From Streptomyces sp. NBRC 110028 (GTDB lineage: Bacteria > Actinomycetota > Actinomycetes > Streptomycetales > Streptomycetaceae), in assembly GCF_001417735.1 (NCBI RefSeq), contig NZ_BBUZ01000033.1, positions 124,001 through 188,000 of the forward strand: DNA of 64,000 bases, written 5' to 3'. The notes beneath the pieces are model-generated. The model had not been told where the DNA came from. It saw nothing but the letters and a program-made list of their open reading frames with translations, and made no database searches. Both the position numbers and the translations under genes were made by a program. This document shows positions 1 through 8,455 of this stretch, one piece after another (the stretch's first letter is position 1; the number at the start of each line of letters is the position of its first letter).

Positions 1-529
1 TGAGCATCCGCAGCGTCGTGTTCTCGGCGAGCTGTTCGTCCGTGATCCGCGCGGCCCACCGCTCCGCGATGTAGGCGTCGCCCAGGTAGTAGGGACGCCC
101 GTCGCGGGAGTGGCGCCGCCGCCAGTGCCGGTACGACGGCGCCGGCGTACCGTCGGCGTGCTCGACATACGGCGGCTGGGCAGCGACGTCACTCGACAGC
201 AGTTCGACCTCGATACCGGGAGGGGAGAGCAACAGGCCGTTCCAGTCGGTGGGGACCTCGCACCACAGATCCTGCTGCGGCCGCCGCCTGACGAACGTTC
301 CCTTGGCCCGGTACCGCTCGATCAGCCCGGCCTCTTCGAGCAGTCCGAGCGCCTGCCGGACCGTGGCGGGCGCGACACTCCACTCCTCCGCCAACTCCAC
401 AACGGTGGGAATGCGCTCCCCCACGACCCAGTGACCCGACTCGATACGCCGCCGGAAGATCGTGGCCAACTGACTGTATCGGGCAACGCCGGCGCTGTTG
501 CCGTGAGGGGTGATAGCCATATCGGCCAT
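1..529 (-). CDS. GntR family transcriptional regulator with UTRA-type domain (partial, runs off left edge)
   Basis: The minus frame is open from an ATG at 527-529 (alternative ATG at 518-520) to the window edge, so the C-terminus is missing. The first ~75 residues read as a GntR winged helix, with RRRIESGHWVVGERIPT followed by VELAEEWSVAPATVRQALGLLE. The rest resembles the start of a HutC-type UTRA ligand domain (YLGDAYIAERW). No clear Shine-Dalgarno is visible before either start. It follows the MFS transporter on the same strand by 37 bases and is probably co-transcribed with it. Inference: it senses the substrate handled by the transporter and the divergent dehydratase. The ligand cannot be read from the sequence. 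Confidence 0.85.
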   Translation of the reverse strand, partial: MADMAITPHGNSAGVARYSQLATIFRRRIESGHWVVGERIPTVVELAEEWSVAPATVRQALGLLEEAGLIERYRAKGTFVRRRPQQDLWCEVPTDWNGLLLSPPGIEVELLSSDVAAQPPYVEHADGTPAPSYRHWRRRHSRDGRPYYLGDAYIAERWAARITDEQLAENTTLRML

Positions 530-566
530 TGTTGCAAACCGGTCGTACGGCGGGGACACGTGCGGG

Positions 567-1910
567 TCAGACCCTGGCCCCGGTGCGCTCCGGACGGATG
601 AGGAGGAACATCAGCAACGTGCCGACTCCCAGAACCACACCGTAGAGCAGCTGGTTGTACGCCTGGGTGCCGGTCGCGCTGCTCAGCCATCCGGTGACGG
701 CGGGCGTGATCAGGTTGCCGATGCCCGCGAAGGCGGTGATGGTGGCGATACCGCCCGCAGCCGCGGTACCCGTGAGCAGCGCGGCCGGCATGCTCCAGAA
801 GGGTCCCATCGCTCCCATCGTTCCCACGGCGATCAGCGTGAGGACCACGAGCGCGAGCCCGGTCTGCCGCGCTACCAGCGGCAGCACAAGCCAGCCGACG
901 GTTCCCACCAGGGCGGGGAGTCCGGCGTGCACGCGGCGCTCCTGGGTCCGGTCCGAATGGCGGGCGTTGAGGTACTGGACGACGACCGCCGCGGCGAACG
1001 GCACCGCGCTCAGCAGCCCGATCTGCACCACGCTGAGCGAGCCGGCGTCCTTCAGGATCGTGGGAAGCCACAGGAACAGGCCACTCGTACTGGTCATGAT
1101 GCCGAAACCGAGCGCGGCCAGACCCCAGAACCGCCCATTGCGCAGGGCGGCGCCGTAGGAGTGCGGGACCTTGTCCCCGGTGGGCCGGTCGCGCTCGACC
1201 TCGCCGGCCACGAGGCGGCGTTCGTCCGCGCTGAGCCAGCGCGCCGACTCCGGGCCGTCACTGAGCACGAAGTACACCACGACGCCGAGCAGACAGGCAG
1301 GCAACCCCTCCACCAGGAAGACCCACTGCCAGCCGTCCATGCCCCCGAAGCCGTCCATGGCGTCCATGATCCCGCCGGATACGGGGCCGCCGACGATACC
1401 CGAGATCGCCATCGCAGACAGGAACGTCGCGTTGGTGCTCGCCCGCCGCTTCGAGGGGATCCAGTACGACAGGTAGAGCAGGACCCCGGGGAAGAAGCCC
1501 GCTTCGAAGACGCCGAGGAGGAACCGCACCGCGTAGAAGTGGCCCGGGGACGCCATGAAGGCGGTGACCGCGGACACAAGGCCCCACGGCACCATGATCC
1601 GCAGGAACGTCTTGCGGGCCCCGACCTTGTGCAGCATCAGGTTGCTCGGCACCTCGAACAGCACGTATCCCAGGTAGAACAGGGACGCTCCGAGACCGAA
1701 CACCGCGTCGGAGAATCCGAGGTCCGCGGAGAACTCGAGCTTCGCGAACCCGATATTGGAACGGTCGATGAACGCGACCACGTAGCACACCACGAGCAGC
1801 GGCAGGATGCGCCACTTGATTTTCCGGTAGACCGCGTCGGACTGCGGGCGCCCAGTGCTCTCCGGCCGGGTATCCGGCGTGGCTTCCGTCGCCATCGGCT
1901 GGCTCCTCAT
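567..1910 (-). CDS. MFS transporter, anion:cation symporter (ACS) type
   Basis: This is a 12-helix major facilitator protein of 447 residues, the usual length for the ACS family, whose members import organic anions such as tartrate, phthalate or hexuronates. The N-terminal part has the ACS-like KWRILPLLVVCYVVAFIDRSNIGFAKL, and the first cytoplasmic loop carries HKVGARKTFL in place of motif A. The start may be the internal ATG (MATEATPD) at 1895 rather than the ATG at 1910. It is divergent from the fumarase/tartrate dehydratase genes and upstream of the GntR gene. Inference: it imports the hydroxy-dicarboxylate or unsaturated dicarboxylate used by those enzymes. Confidence 0.88.
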   Translation of the reverse strand: MRSQPMATEATPDTRPESTGRPQSDAVYRKIKWRILPLLVVCYVVAFIDRSNIGFAKLEFSADLGFSDAVFGLGASLFYLGYVLFEVPSNLMLHKVGARKTFLRIMVPWGLVSAVTAFMASPGHFYAVRFLLGVFEAGFFPGVLLYLSYWIPSKRRASTNATFLSAMAISGIVGGPVSGGIMDAMDGFGGMDGWQWVFLVEGLPACLLGVVVYFVLSDGPESARWLSADERRLVAGEVERDRPTGDKVPHSYGAALRNGRFWGLAALGFGIMTSTSGLFLWLPTILKDAGSLSVVQIGLLSAVPFAAAVVVQYLNARHSDRTQERRVHAGLPALVGTVGWLVLPLVARQTGLALVVLTLIAVGTMGAMGPFWSMPAALLTGTAAAGGIATITAFAGIGNLITPAVTGWLSSATGTQAYNQLLYGVVLGVGTLLMFLLIRPERTGARV

Positions 1911-2069
1911 CGTTGAGAGTTCGCGACGGAGAGACGCACCGTCGCGGCGCTGGCGAGGACGCTAGGTACCGACCAGGCAAAAGTCAATGACCTAACTTTT
2001 TGATTGTTGCGATTTTCCGCGCTAGGTTCGTTGAGTCGGCGCTGTCCGAGCCACGGGAGGAACGAAACC

Positions 2070-2939
2070 TTGGCGATCACCTATGACTTGCTGAAAAGCG
2101 TCACGTCCCAGATGTACGCGCGGTCGCTGCGGGCGGTGCCCGCCGACGCGAAGAAGGCCCTGGCGGGCGCCCGGACCCGGGAGACGAACCCCGTCGCGCG
2201 CAACACCCTGGACCTGATGGTGGCCAACGCTACCGCGGCCGAGGAACGCGGTCACTTCCTCTGCAGCGACTCCGGAGTGCCGACGTACCAGATCCGGGTC
2301 GGGACCCAGGCGAGGTTCGACGGCGACGTCAAGCGGGCGATCCGCGACGGGTTCGCCGAACTCGTGGCCGCGTCCGACCCGCCGCTCCTCAAACACGTCA
2401 CCAACCCGCTGACCAACGAGCGCGGTTACGCCGGCAAGGACATGCCCATCGTGACCTTCGACCTGGTCGACGGCGCCGACGACGTAGAGATCATCTGCTC
2501 GCCCAAGGCGCTCGGCTCCGGACGGTGGGCCGCACTGGAGATCTTCACGTTCCCCTCGATCGCCGAGATCGAGGAGTACATCATGAAGGTCGTCCTCACG
2601 GCCGGCTCCCAGGCATGTCCGCCCGTGGTCGTGGGCGTCGGCATCGGCGGCACCTTCGACTACGCCACCAAGCTGGCCAAGGAGTCAGTGGTGCGGCCGA
2701 TAGGCCAGAGCCATCCCGAACCGCTCATCGCCGACATGGAAAAACGCCTGCTCGAAGCGGTGAACAAGACCGGCTTCGGCCCGATGGGCACTGGAGGCGC
2801 CACCACCGCCATGGCCGTGCACGTCGACTACGCCTCCGGGCACGGGTTCACACCTGTCGCCGTGTGCTTCAACTGCTGGATCGATCGCCGCACGCGGGTA
2901 CGGATCAGCAACGACGGCACCGTCACCGAGACGGAGTGA
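2070..2939 (+). CDS. Class I fumarate hydratase / L(+)-tartrate dehydratase, alpha subunit
   Basis: This is the catalytic alpha subunit of a two-subunit, iron-sulfur hydro-lyase that adds or removes water across the C-C bond of a dicarboxylate (fumarate/malate, tartrate/oxaloacetate or mesaconate/citramalate). I chose the TTG at 2070 because GGGAGG lies 9 bases before it; a longer frame begins at 2004. From the TTG it is 289 residues, close to TtdA length. Candidate [4Fe-4S] cysteines are C65 (FLCSDSGVPTY), C183 (GSQACPPVVVGVGIGG) and C266/C269 (VCFNCW). The beta subunit begins 5 bases after the stop. Sequence alone does not separate fumarase from tartrate or mesaconate hydratase; the ACS transporter favours a catabolic substrate. 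Confidence 0.88.
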   Translation: MAITYDLLKSVTSQMYARSLRAVPADAKKALAGARTRETNPVARNTLDLMVANATAAEERGHFLCSDSGVPTYQIRVGTQARFDGDVKRAIRDGFAELVAASDPPLLKHVTNPLTNERGYAGKDMPIVTFDLVDGADDVEIICSPKALGSGRWAALEIFTFPSIAEIEEYIMKVVLTAGSQACPPVVVGVGIGGTFDYATKLAKESVVRPIGQSHPEPLIADMEKRLLEAVNKTGFGPMGTGGATTAMAVHVDYASGHGFTPVAVCFNCWIDRRTRVRISNDGTVTETE

Positions 2940-2944
2940 GGACC

Positions 2945-3565
2945 ATGGCCGAGATACGGGACATCGAGCTGCCCGCCGACGAGCACTTGGTCCGGGAGCT
3001 GCGCGCCGGCGACCTGGTCCGGTTGACCGGGGAGATCGTCATCTCCGCGGGACTGCCGGCCTACCGGCGCCTGCTGAGCGAGCTGCACCAGGGTATCGCG
3101 CCGCCCCTCGACCTGCGGGGCCGCGCGCTGTTCCACGTGGGCAGCCTGGGCGAAGAGGCCGGCGGCGAGTACAGGCTCCGCTACCTCAACCCCACCACGA
3201 GCACGCGGTTCAACGCCGAGATGCCGGAACTCATCCGCGGACTCGGCATCCGCTTCGCCGGCGGCAAGGGCGGTCTCGGCGACGAGTCGGCGGCGGCCAT
3301 GCGCGACACCGGTTGCGTCTACCTCTCCTTCCTCGGCGGCGGCTGCACGCTGCTCTCGGACGCCATCAGACGCGTCACAGCGGTGCACTGGACCGAGATG
3401 GTGGAGCACTACCGCCTCGTGCGGGTCGAGGTCGAACGGCTGGGGCCGCTGACGGTCGGGATCGACACGCACGGCGCGAGCATCTACCGGGACCTCAGAG
3501 ACGACGCCCAGGCCAGGCTTCCGGACATTCTCAGCGGGCTCGCCGAGGCGCGGGAGATCCGATGA
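2945..3565 (+). CDS. Class I fumarate hydratase / L(+)-tartrate dehydratase, beta subunit
   Basis: At 206 residues this matches the separate beta (TtdB-type) subunit, which forms the second half of the active site. Family-typical stretches are the N-terminal RAGDLVRLTGEIVISAG, GRALFHVG, TSTRFNAEMPELI and GGKGGLGDESAAAM. It is translationally close to the alpha subunit (5-base gap), so the two form an obligate pair. The stop at 3563-3565 touches a CTGTATCCAG element repeated before the next operon. The gene converges on the FCD-type GntR gene. Confidence 0.88.
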   Translation: MAEIRDIELPADEHLVRELRAGDLVRLTGEIVISAGLPAYRRLLSELHQGIAPPLDLRGRALFHVGSLGEEAGGEYRLRYLNPTTSTRFNAEMPELIRGLGIRFAGGKGGLGDESAAAMRDTGCVYLSFLGGGCTLLSDAIRRVTAVHWTEMVEHYRLVRVEVERLGPLTVGIDTHGASIYRDLRDDAQARLPDILSGLAEAREIR

Positions 3566-3576
3566 ACTGTATCCAG
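3565..3576. promoter_or_regulatory. Possible second GntR half-site (AACTGTATCCAG)
   Basis: The 12-base string AACTGTATCCAG overlaps the ttdB-like stop codon and is identical to the core of the symmetric site at 4425-4440. Here the right arm is less symmetric (CAGAAG instead of CAGTTT). It lies in the short convergent gap, so a promoter role is not obvious. It could be a roadblock or looping site for the same regulator, or simply a remnant. Confidence 0.35.
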
Positions 3577-3620
3577 AAGCTGACGCAGTCTGCACTGCGC
3601 CTGTCTTTTCTGGGACGTCG

Positions 3621-4310
3621 TCAGCCGGCAGAGTCGAGGACGAAGCGCAGGGCCTCACGGATCGTCTTCGGGTCGTGGGCTCCCGCCACGGACGCGAGGA
3701 CGGTCAGCGCCGTGCGTGCAAGATGCTCGGCGACCAGCCGGGAGGCCTGCCGGCCGTCCCGCGCCTGCGCCGCCCCCAGGATCTCCTGGTGGCCGGTCCG
3801 TCCCATCGAGATGAGGGCCAGCCGGTAGCCGGGCTCGTTGTGGTAGATGCGCAGATAGCGCACCGAGTGGTCCCACATCGACTCCGCGTGCGTTCGCAGC
3901 CGGTCCTCCGTGCGGGACAGGAGCAGGAAGTGGAACCGGCAGTGATGGTCCGTGGCCCTTTCCTCGTCGCCGTCCGACGCCGCCGTCTCCATGGCCGTCA
4001 GCGCCGCTTCCAGCTCGCTGACGTCCTCCGCGGTGAGCTGCGGCACCGACAGCAGTACCGCCAGCGGTTCGACAGCCAGCCGCATCGCGTACAAGGCCTC
4101 CAGGTCCGGGATGGACAGCGGAGCGACCCGGATCCTGCGGTTGAAGTCCAGTTGCACCAGCCCTTCGGTCTGCAGCCGCCGCAGCGCCTCGCGCAGCGGC
4201 GTCCGGCTGACGCGCAGGTCCGCCGCCAGCCGCACCTGGGAGATCCATGTTCCGGGCCTCAGCTCGCCCCGGAGGATCGCGTCGCGCACGTGCTCGTACG
4301 CGAGGGTCAT
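3621..4310 (-). CDS. GntR family transcriptional regulator, FCD (FadR C-terminal) type
   Basis: The winged helix starts at MTLAYEHVRDAILRGELRPGTWI, continues through LAADLRVSRTPLREALRRLQTEGLV, and is followed by an all-helical FCD ligand domain (ALYAMRLAVEPLAVLL, HCRFHFLLL, MGRTGHQEILGAAQARDG). I prefer the ATG at 4308-4310 because it opens directly into the HTH, giving 229 residues. The frame extends to 4424 and GTG starts there cannot be excluded. It is divergent from the crotonase operon. Between them lies the inverted repeat AAACTG-TATC-CAGTTT, the probable operator. FCD regulators usually respond to small carboxylic acids, which fits the flanking genes. Confidence 0.88.
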   Translation of the reverse strand: MTLAYEHVRDAILRGELRPGTWISQVRLAADLRVSRTPLREALRRLQTEGLVQLDFNRRIRVAPLSIPDLEALYAMRLAVEPLAVLLSVPQLTAEDVSELEAALTAMETAASDGDEERATDHHCRFHFLLLSRTEDRLRTHAESMWDHSVRYLRIYHNEPGYRLALISMGRTGHQEILGAAQARDGRQASRLVAEHLARTALTVLASVAGAHDPKTIREALRFVLDSAG

Positions 4311-4424
4311 GGTGTCGCCGGCCAGGTCATGCGGGCGTTCACCGGAAGAAGGAGCGGGAGTCGTGGACACAGAACCCACATTAGCGGACCCGATCTTCCC
4401 TCCAGACGGTGAGAAGACTTCCAA

Positions 4425-4440
4425 AAACTGTATCCAGTTT
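4425..4440. promoter_or_regulatory. Operator candidate for the FCD-type GntR regulator
   Basis: This is a perfect 6-base inverted repeat, AAACTG then TATC then CAGTTT, in the divergent intergenic region between the GntR gene and the first crotonase gene (ATG at 4480). The 12-base core recurs at 3565. The size and position suit an FCD-GntR operator that would control both its own gene and the CoA-degradation operon. Confidence 0.6.
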
Positions 4441-4479
4441 GCTTGGATCGTAAGTTCCTTCTGTGTAGAGTCCAGTCAC

Positions 4480-5295
4480 ATGACAGCATCTGCAGACAAT
4501 CCAACGACCGTGCACGGCGTCCGCCTGGAGATTCACGGTCAGGTGGCTGAAGTAGTACTCGACCGTGCTCCGGTCAACGCGGTGACCGTCGGGATGTACG
4601 AGACGCTCATCACCGTCTTCCGTGAGCTGTCGGCCCGGACCGACGTACACGCGGTCATCCTCCGGTCCGCTGTGCGGATCTTCAGCGCCGGGGCCGACAT
4701 CAAGCAACCGGTGGAAGCGGTCTCTCCCTCCGAGAGCGCGGCCGAGTTCCGGCAGCGGATGGCGCGGACCGCCTACGAGGCCATCCTCGACTGCACACTC
4801 CCCACCATCGCCGTGATCAACGGAGCCGCGCTCGGTGCCGGGGCGGTCCTCGGCGCCTGCTGCGACATCCGCTACGCCGCCGACGACGCGCGGATCGGAC
4901 TGCCCGAGATCAACGCCGGCCGCTGTGGCGGCGGCGCCCACCTGATGCGGCTGCTGCCCCAGGGGCAGGTCCGGCTCATGTACCTCACCGGCGACCCCGT
5001 GGACGCGGCCGAGGCATACCGCACCGGACTGGTCCAGCACGTCGCCGCGCCCGACGCGATCCTTACTGAGGCCCGGGAGCTGGCCGCCCGGATCGCCGCG
5101 AAGAGCCCGCTCGGCCTCCGGCTGGCCAAGCAGGCCCTCAACGAGGCCGAGAACCTGCCTGTCCGGCCGGGGTACGCCGCCGAGCAGGTCTACACGCTGC
5201 GGCTCGGTGCTCACCCGGATGCCGCAGAGGCGGCGAAGGCCGTCCTGGACAAGCGCGAGGCGGTCTGGTCCTGGCCCGGCGTCGCGGAGGGCTGA
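4480..5295 (+). CDS. Enoyl-CoA hydratase/isomerase family protein lacking one catalytic Glu
   Basis: This is a 271-residue crotonase-fold enzyme. I chose the ATG at 4480 because it starts MTASADNPTTVHG just upstream of the fold (LEIHGQVAEVVLDRAPVNAV); the open frame continues far upstream but crosses the divergent promoter. The CoA oxyanion-hole region is FSAGADIK. In hydratases one catalytic Glu sits in the GGGCEL-type segment. Here that segment is GAGAVLGACCD, with Val instead of Glu, while the second Glu is kept (LPEINAG). This fits an isomerase, a dehydratase of a CoA ester with its own leaving group, or another crotonase reaction better than a standard hydratase. It is first in an operon with a second crotonase, an HAD and a thiolase. 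Confidence 0.85.
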   Translation: MTASADNPTTVHGVRLEIHGQVAEVVLDRAPVNAVTVGMYETLITVFRELSARTDVHAVILRSAVRIFSAGADIKQPVEAVSPSESAAEFRQRMARTAYEAILDCTLPTIAVINGAALGAGAVLGACCDIRYAADDARIGLPEINAGRCGGGAHLMRLLPQGQVRLMYLTGDPVDAAEAYRTGLVQHVAAPDAILTEARELAARIAAKSPLGLRLAKQALNEAENLPVRPGYAAEQVYTLRLGAHPDAAEAAKAVLDKREAVWSWPGVAEG

Positions 5296-5448
5296 GCAGA
5301 GCCAGTCGAGCCGAGCACATGCCACCCCTCAGGAAGAGTTCCCCGTGAGTGAGTACCTCCGCACGACCGGCACCCCGCGAGCCGCGGCAGGCGTCTGCCA
5401 AGTACCCCGGGCCGCCGCCGTCCCCTGCCCGGAGACGGTGCGAGTCCC

Positions 5449-6180
5449 GTGAACACCGTGACCATCGACGAACGTGACGACCGGACCGTCGTCACGCTGA
5501 ACCGGCCAGATGCCCGCAACGCCATCAACGCGGCGATGATCGCTGAACTCCACGAAGTGTGCGCGCAACTGGAGGCACGCCCGAAGCCCCTGCTGCTGAC
5601 CGGTTCCGGCGGGGTCTTCGCCGCCGGTGCCGACATCGCCGAACTGGCCGGGCGAGGCCGGGAGGATGCCCTGCAGGGCATCAACAGCCGCCTCTTCGAC
5701 CGCCTGGCCCGGCTTCAGCAGCCCACCGTCGCCGCTGTCGACGGCTACGCGCTGGGTGGTGGCGCGGAGCTCGCCTTCGCCTGCGACATACGCATCGCTT
5801 CACAGACGGCCCTCTTCGGCAACCCCGAGCCGGGCCTTGGCATCATCGCCGCCGCCGGGGCCTGCTGGCGACTGGCCGATCTCGTCGGTACCTCCGTCGC
5901 CAAACAAGTCCTGCTCGGCGGGATACGCCTGGACGCGGAGCGCGCCCACCGCCTGGGCCTGGTCGCCGACGTGGTGCCGGCCGCTGACCTGCACACGCGG
6001 GCCCACGGGCTGCTGGACCGCATGACGCGCTCGTCCGCTGCCGCCCTGCGACTCACGAAGCTCGTCGTGGACTCCCCGGGCGGACACCCCTCCGTGGACG
6101 ACCTCGCGCAGGCGGTGTTGTTCGAGACGGACGACAAGCGTGACCGGATGGCCCGGTTCCTGACCAAGGAGACCCGATGA
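5449..6180 (+). CDS. Enoyl-CoA hydratase
   Basis: This is a 243-residue crotonase (slightly short for the family) starting at GTG 5449. The core is LNRPDARNAINAAMIAEL, then GGVFAAGADIAEL (oxyanion hole) and GYALGGGAELAFACDIRIA. It carries both expected acidic residues, Glu in GGGAEL and Glu in NPEPGLG, so ordinary trans-enoyl-CoA hydration is plausible. It overlaps the next gene by 4 bases (ATGA). About 150 bases separate it from the preceding crotonase. Together with its neighbours it resembles a PaaF/PaaG-PaaH-PaaJ lower pathway. Confidence 0.87.
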   Translation: MNTVTIDERDDRTVVTLNRPDARNAINAAMIAELHEVCAQLEARPKPLLLTGSGGVFAAGADIAELAGRGREDALQGINSRLFDRLARLQQPTVAAVDGYALGGGAELAFACDIRIASQTALFGNPEPGLGIIAAAGACWRLADLVGTSVAKQVLLGGIRLDAERAHRLGLVADVVPAADLHTRAHGLLDRMTRSSAAALRLTKLVVDSPGGHPSVDDLAQAVLFETDDKRDRMARFLTKETR

Positions 6181-7034
6181 CAGCGGTACCCCACCGGATC
6201 GGAGTGATCGGCGGCGGCCGGATGGGGGGAGGAATCGCCCAGGTCTTCGCCGCCGCAGGCGCGCACGTGACCGTGGTCGAGAGCTCGCCACAGGCCGCCG
6301 ACACCGCCCGCGCACGCATCGCGGACAGCCTCGAACGGGCCGTCCGGCGGGGCAAGTCGAATGCCGATCCCGCCGACGTGCTCAGCAGGCTCGACCTGGT
6401 GCCCGACGTATCCGAGCTGCCCGAGGAAGCCGATCTCGTGGTGGAAGCGGTACCGGAGATCACGGCCCTGAAGGCCGACGTGCTCACCGCCGTCGAGCAG
6501 GTGGTCTCCGCACGGACCGTCCTCGCCACCAACACCAGTTCGCTGTCGGTGAGCGAACTGTCGGCCGCCCTTGAACACCCCGAACGCTTCCTGGGCATGC
6601 ACTTCTTCAATCCCGTTCCCGCCTCCAAGATGGTCGAGGTGGTCACCTCACCGGCCACCTCGGACACCGTCCGCGACCAGGTGCTCGGGTATGTGGGAGC
6701 GCTCGGGAAGAAGGACGTGCTCGTACGCGACTCGCCCGGGTTCGCCACCAGCCGCCTCGGTGTCCTGCTCGGTCTGGAAGCGATCCGCATGCTGGAAGAG
6801 GGCGTCGCCGACGCCGACGCCATCGACACCGCCATGGAACTGGGCTACGGCCATCCCATGGGACCGCTGCGCTCCACCGATCTCGTCGGCCTCGATGTGC
6901 GTCTGGCCATCGCCGACCACCTGCATCGCACCCTCGGAGACCGGTTCGCCCCACCGCAACTGCTACGTGACAAGGTCACCGCGGGACAACTGGGCCGCAA
7001 GACCGGACAGGGCTTCCACGCCTGGCCTCGGTGA
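6177..7034 (+). CDS. 3-hydroxyacyl-CoA dehydrogenase (3-hydroxybutyryl/3-hydroxyadipyl-CoA type)
   Basis: At 285 residues it has the length of stand-alone 3-hydroxybutyryl-CoA dehydrogenases. The Rossmann NAD motif is GVIGGGRMGGGIAQVFAAAG near the N-terminus, TNTSSLSVSELS lies in the middle, and GMHFFNPVP carries the catalytic His. The C-terminal helical domain has GFATSRLGVLLGLEAIRMLEEG, and the tail KTGQGFHAW is family typical. It oxidises a 3-hydroxyacyl-CoA to the 3-oxo ester that the following thiolase would cleave. The ATGA overlap with the preceding hydratase indicates translational coupling. Confidence 0.92.
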   Translation: MTAVPHRIGVIGGGRMGGGIAQVFAAAGAHVTVVESSPQAADTARARIADSLERAVRRGKSNADPADVLSRLDLVPDVSELPEEADLVVEAVPEITALKADVLTAVEQVVSARTVLATNTSSLSVSELSAALEHPERFLGMHFFNPVPASKMVEVVTSPATSDTVRDQVLGYVGALGKKDVLVRDSPGFATSRLGVLLGLEAIRMLEEGVADADAIDTAMELGYGHPMGPLRSTDLVGLDVRLAIADHLHRTLGDRFAPPQLLRDKVTAGQLGRKTGQGFHAWPR

Positions 7035-7249
7035 CCAGCTACGTACTCGGAGTACGGATCGGCATCGGCCGCGACGCGCGCTACCGCTACCCGCGGCGAT
7101 CACCCACGTGGGGCCGGACAGGCACGGTCAAAGTCGCCGCCGACGCCGTGCTCTTCCTTCGCCAGTGACCCCTCGCACATCACGGGCACGGCAACTGACG
7201 TCACCGGCGGAGGACCTCGCAGACCCGCCCGCGAACGAAAGAACGATCG

Positions 7250-8455
7250 ATGACATATCTCTACGCTGCGGCTCGCACACCGTTCGGACGGTTCAACGGG
7301 GCACTGGCCGGCGTACGCCCCGACGACCTCGCCGCACACGCCATCGCCGCGGTACTCGACAAGGCGCCGGAACTCGACAGGGCCCGGATCGACGAGGTCG
7401 TATGGGGCAACGCCAACGGCGCAGGCGAGGAAAACCGCAATGTGGGCCGGATGGCCGGGCTGCTGGCCGGACTCCCCGTAAGCGTGCCCGGCACGACGGT
7501 CAATCGACTGTGCGGATCCGGCCTCGACGCGGCGATGGTCGCCAGCCGGCAAATCGAGACCGGCGACGCCGAAATCGTACTGGCCGGCGGAGTCGAATCG
7601 ATGACGCGCGCACCGTGGGTGCTGCCCAAGTCCGACCGGCCGTACCCGGCGGGCGATGTCACCGCGGTCTCGACGACCCTGGGCTGGCGGCTCGTCAACG
7701 ACCGGATGCCCGCCGAGTGGACCGTCAGCCTGGGTGAGGCGAACGAGCAACTGGGAGAAAAGCTCGGCATCTCCCGCGCACGGCAGGACGAGTTCGCCTC
7801 ACGCTCCCACGAACTGGCGCACCAGGCGTGGGAATCCGGCTTCTACGACGACCTGGTCAGTCCCGTGCCCGGCACCGGCCTCACCCGGGATGAGAACATC
7901 CGCTCAACCACCACCGCCGAGGTGCTGGGAGGCCTGCGGCCGGTGTTCCGTACGGACGGCACCATCACCGCGGGCAACGCCAGCCCACTCAACGACGGCG
8001 CCTCCGCGCTGCTCCTCGGCTCAGACCGGGCCGCTCTCGCCATAGGGCTGGACCCGGTCGCACGGATCGCCGGCCGCGGCACGTCGGCCCTGGAGCCGCA
8101 GATGTTCGGCTACGCCCCCGTAGAGGCCGCCAACCGAGCCCTCGCACGCGCAGGTATCAGCTGGCAGCAGGTCGGCGCCATCGAGCTCAACGAAGCCTTC
8201 GCCGTCCAGTCGCTCGCCTGCATCGACGCGTGGCGGGTCGACCCCTCGATCGTCAACGTCCACGGCGGCGCGATCGCCATCGGCCACCCCCTCGGCGCGT
8301 CCGGGGGTCGCATCCTCGGCACCCTGGCCAAGGCCCTGCGGGAACGAGGCGAACGCTACGGTGTCGCCGCACTCTGCATCGGCGTGGGCCAGGGCCTCGC
8401 AGTTGTCCTGGAGAACACCGGGACCGTCGCTACGCCCGCCCCACACGCCGACTAA
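7250..8455 (+). CDS. Acetyl-CoA acyltransferase (thiolase), beta-ketoadipyl-CoA thiolase-like
   Basis: This is a 401-residue thiolase with the nucleophile Cys at residue 88 (VNRLCGSGLDAAM), the catalytic His in GHPLGASGG (about residue 346) and the second Cys in LCIGVGQG (about 376). The N-terminal segment YAAARTPFGRFNGALAGVRP and GEENRNVGRMA resemble PcaF/PaaJ thiolases, which yield succinyl-CoA plus acetyl-CoA, so a dicarboxylic 3-oxoacyl-CoA is a reasonable substrate. The stop TAA (8453-8455) touches the end of an IS701 remnant, and ~12 residues extend past the usual C-terminus, so the IS insertion may have set the present stop. Confidence 0.9.
   Translation: MTYLYAAARTPFGRFNGALAGVRPDDLAAHAIAAVLDKAPELDRARIDEVVWGNANGAGEENRNVGRMAGLLAGLPVSVPGTTVNRLCGSGLDAAMVASRQIETGDAEIVLAGGVESMTRAPWVLPKSDRPYPAGDVTAVSTTLGWRLVNDRMPAEWTVSLGEANEQLGEKLGISRARQDEFASRSHELAHQAWESGFYDDLVSPVPGTGLTRDENIRSTTTAEVLGGLRPVFRTDGTITAGNASPLNDGASALLLGSDRAALAIGLDPVARIAGRGTSALEPQMFGYAPVEAANRALARAGISWQQVGAIELNEAFAVQSLACIDAWRVDPSIVNVHGGAIAIGHPLGASGGRILGTLAKALRERGERYGVAALCIGVGQGLAVVLENTGTVATPAPHAD

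Noticed and set aside
1983..1991. GTCAATGAC mini-palindrome in the divergent MFS/dehydratase promoter as a GntR site
   Set aside because: Nine bases are too few to separate from chance; no second copy was found nearby.
7031..7168. 45-codon frame overlapping the HAD stop (VTSYVLGVRIGIGRDARYRY)
   Set aside because: The GTGA overlap is suggestive, but there is no recognisable domain and no ribosome site beyond the HAD end; it is probably chance.
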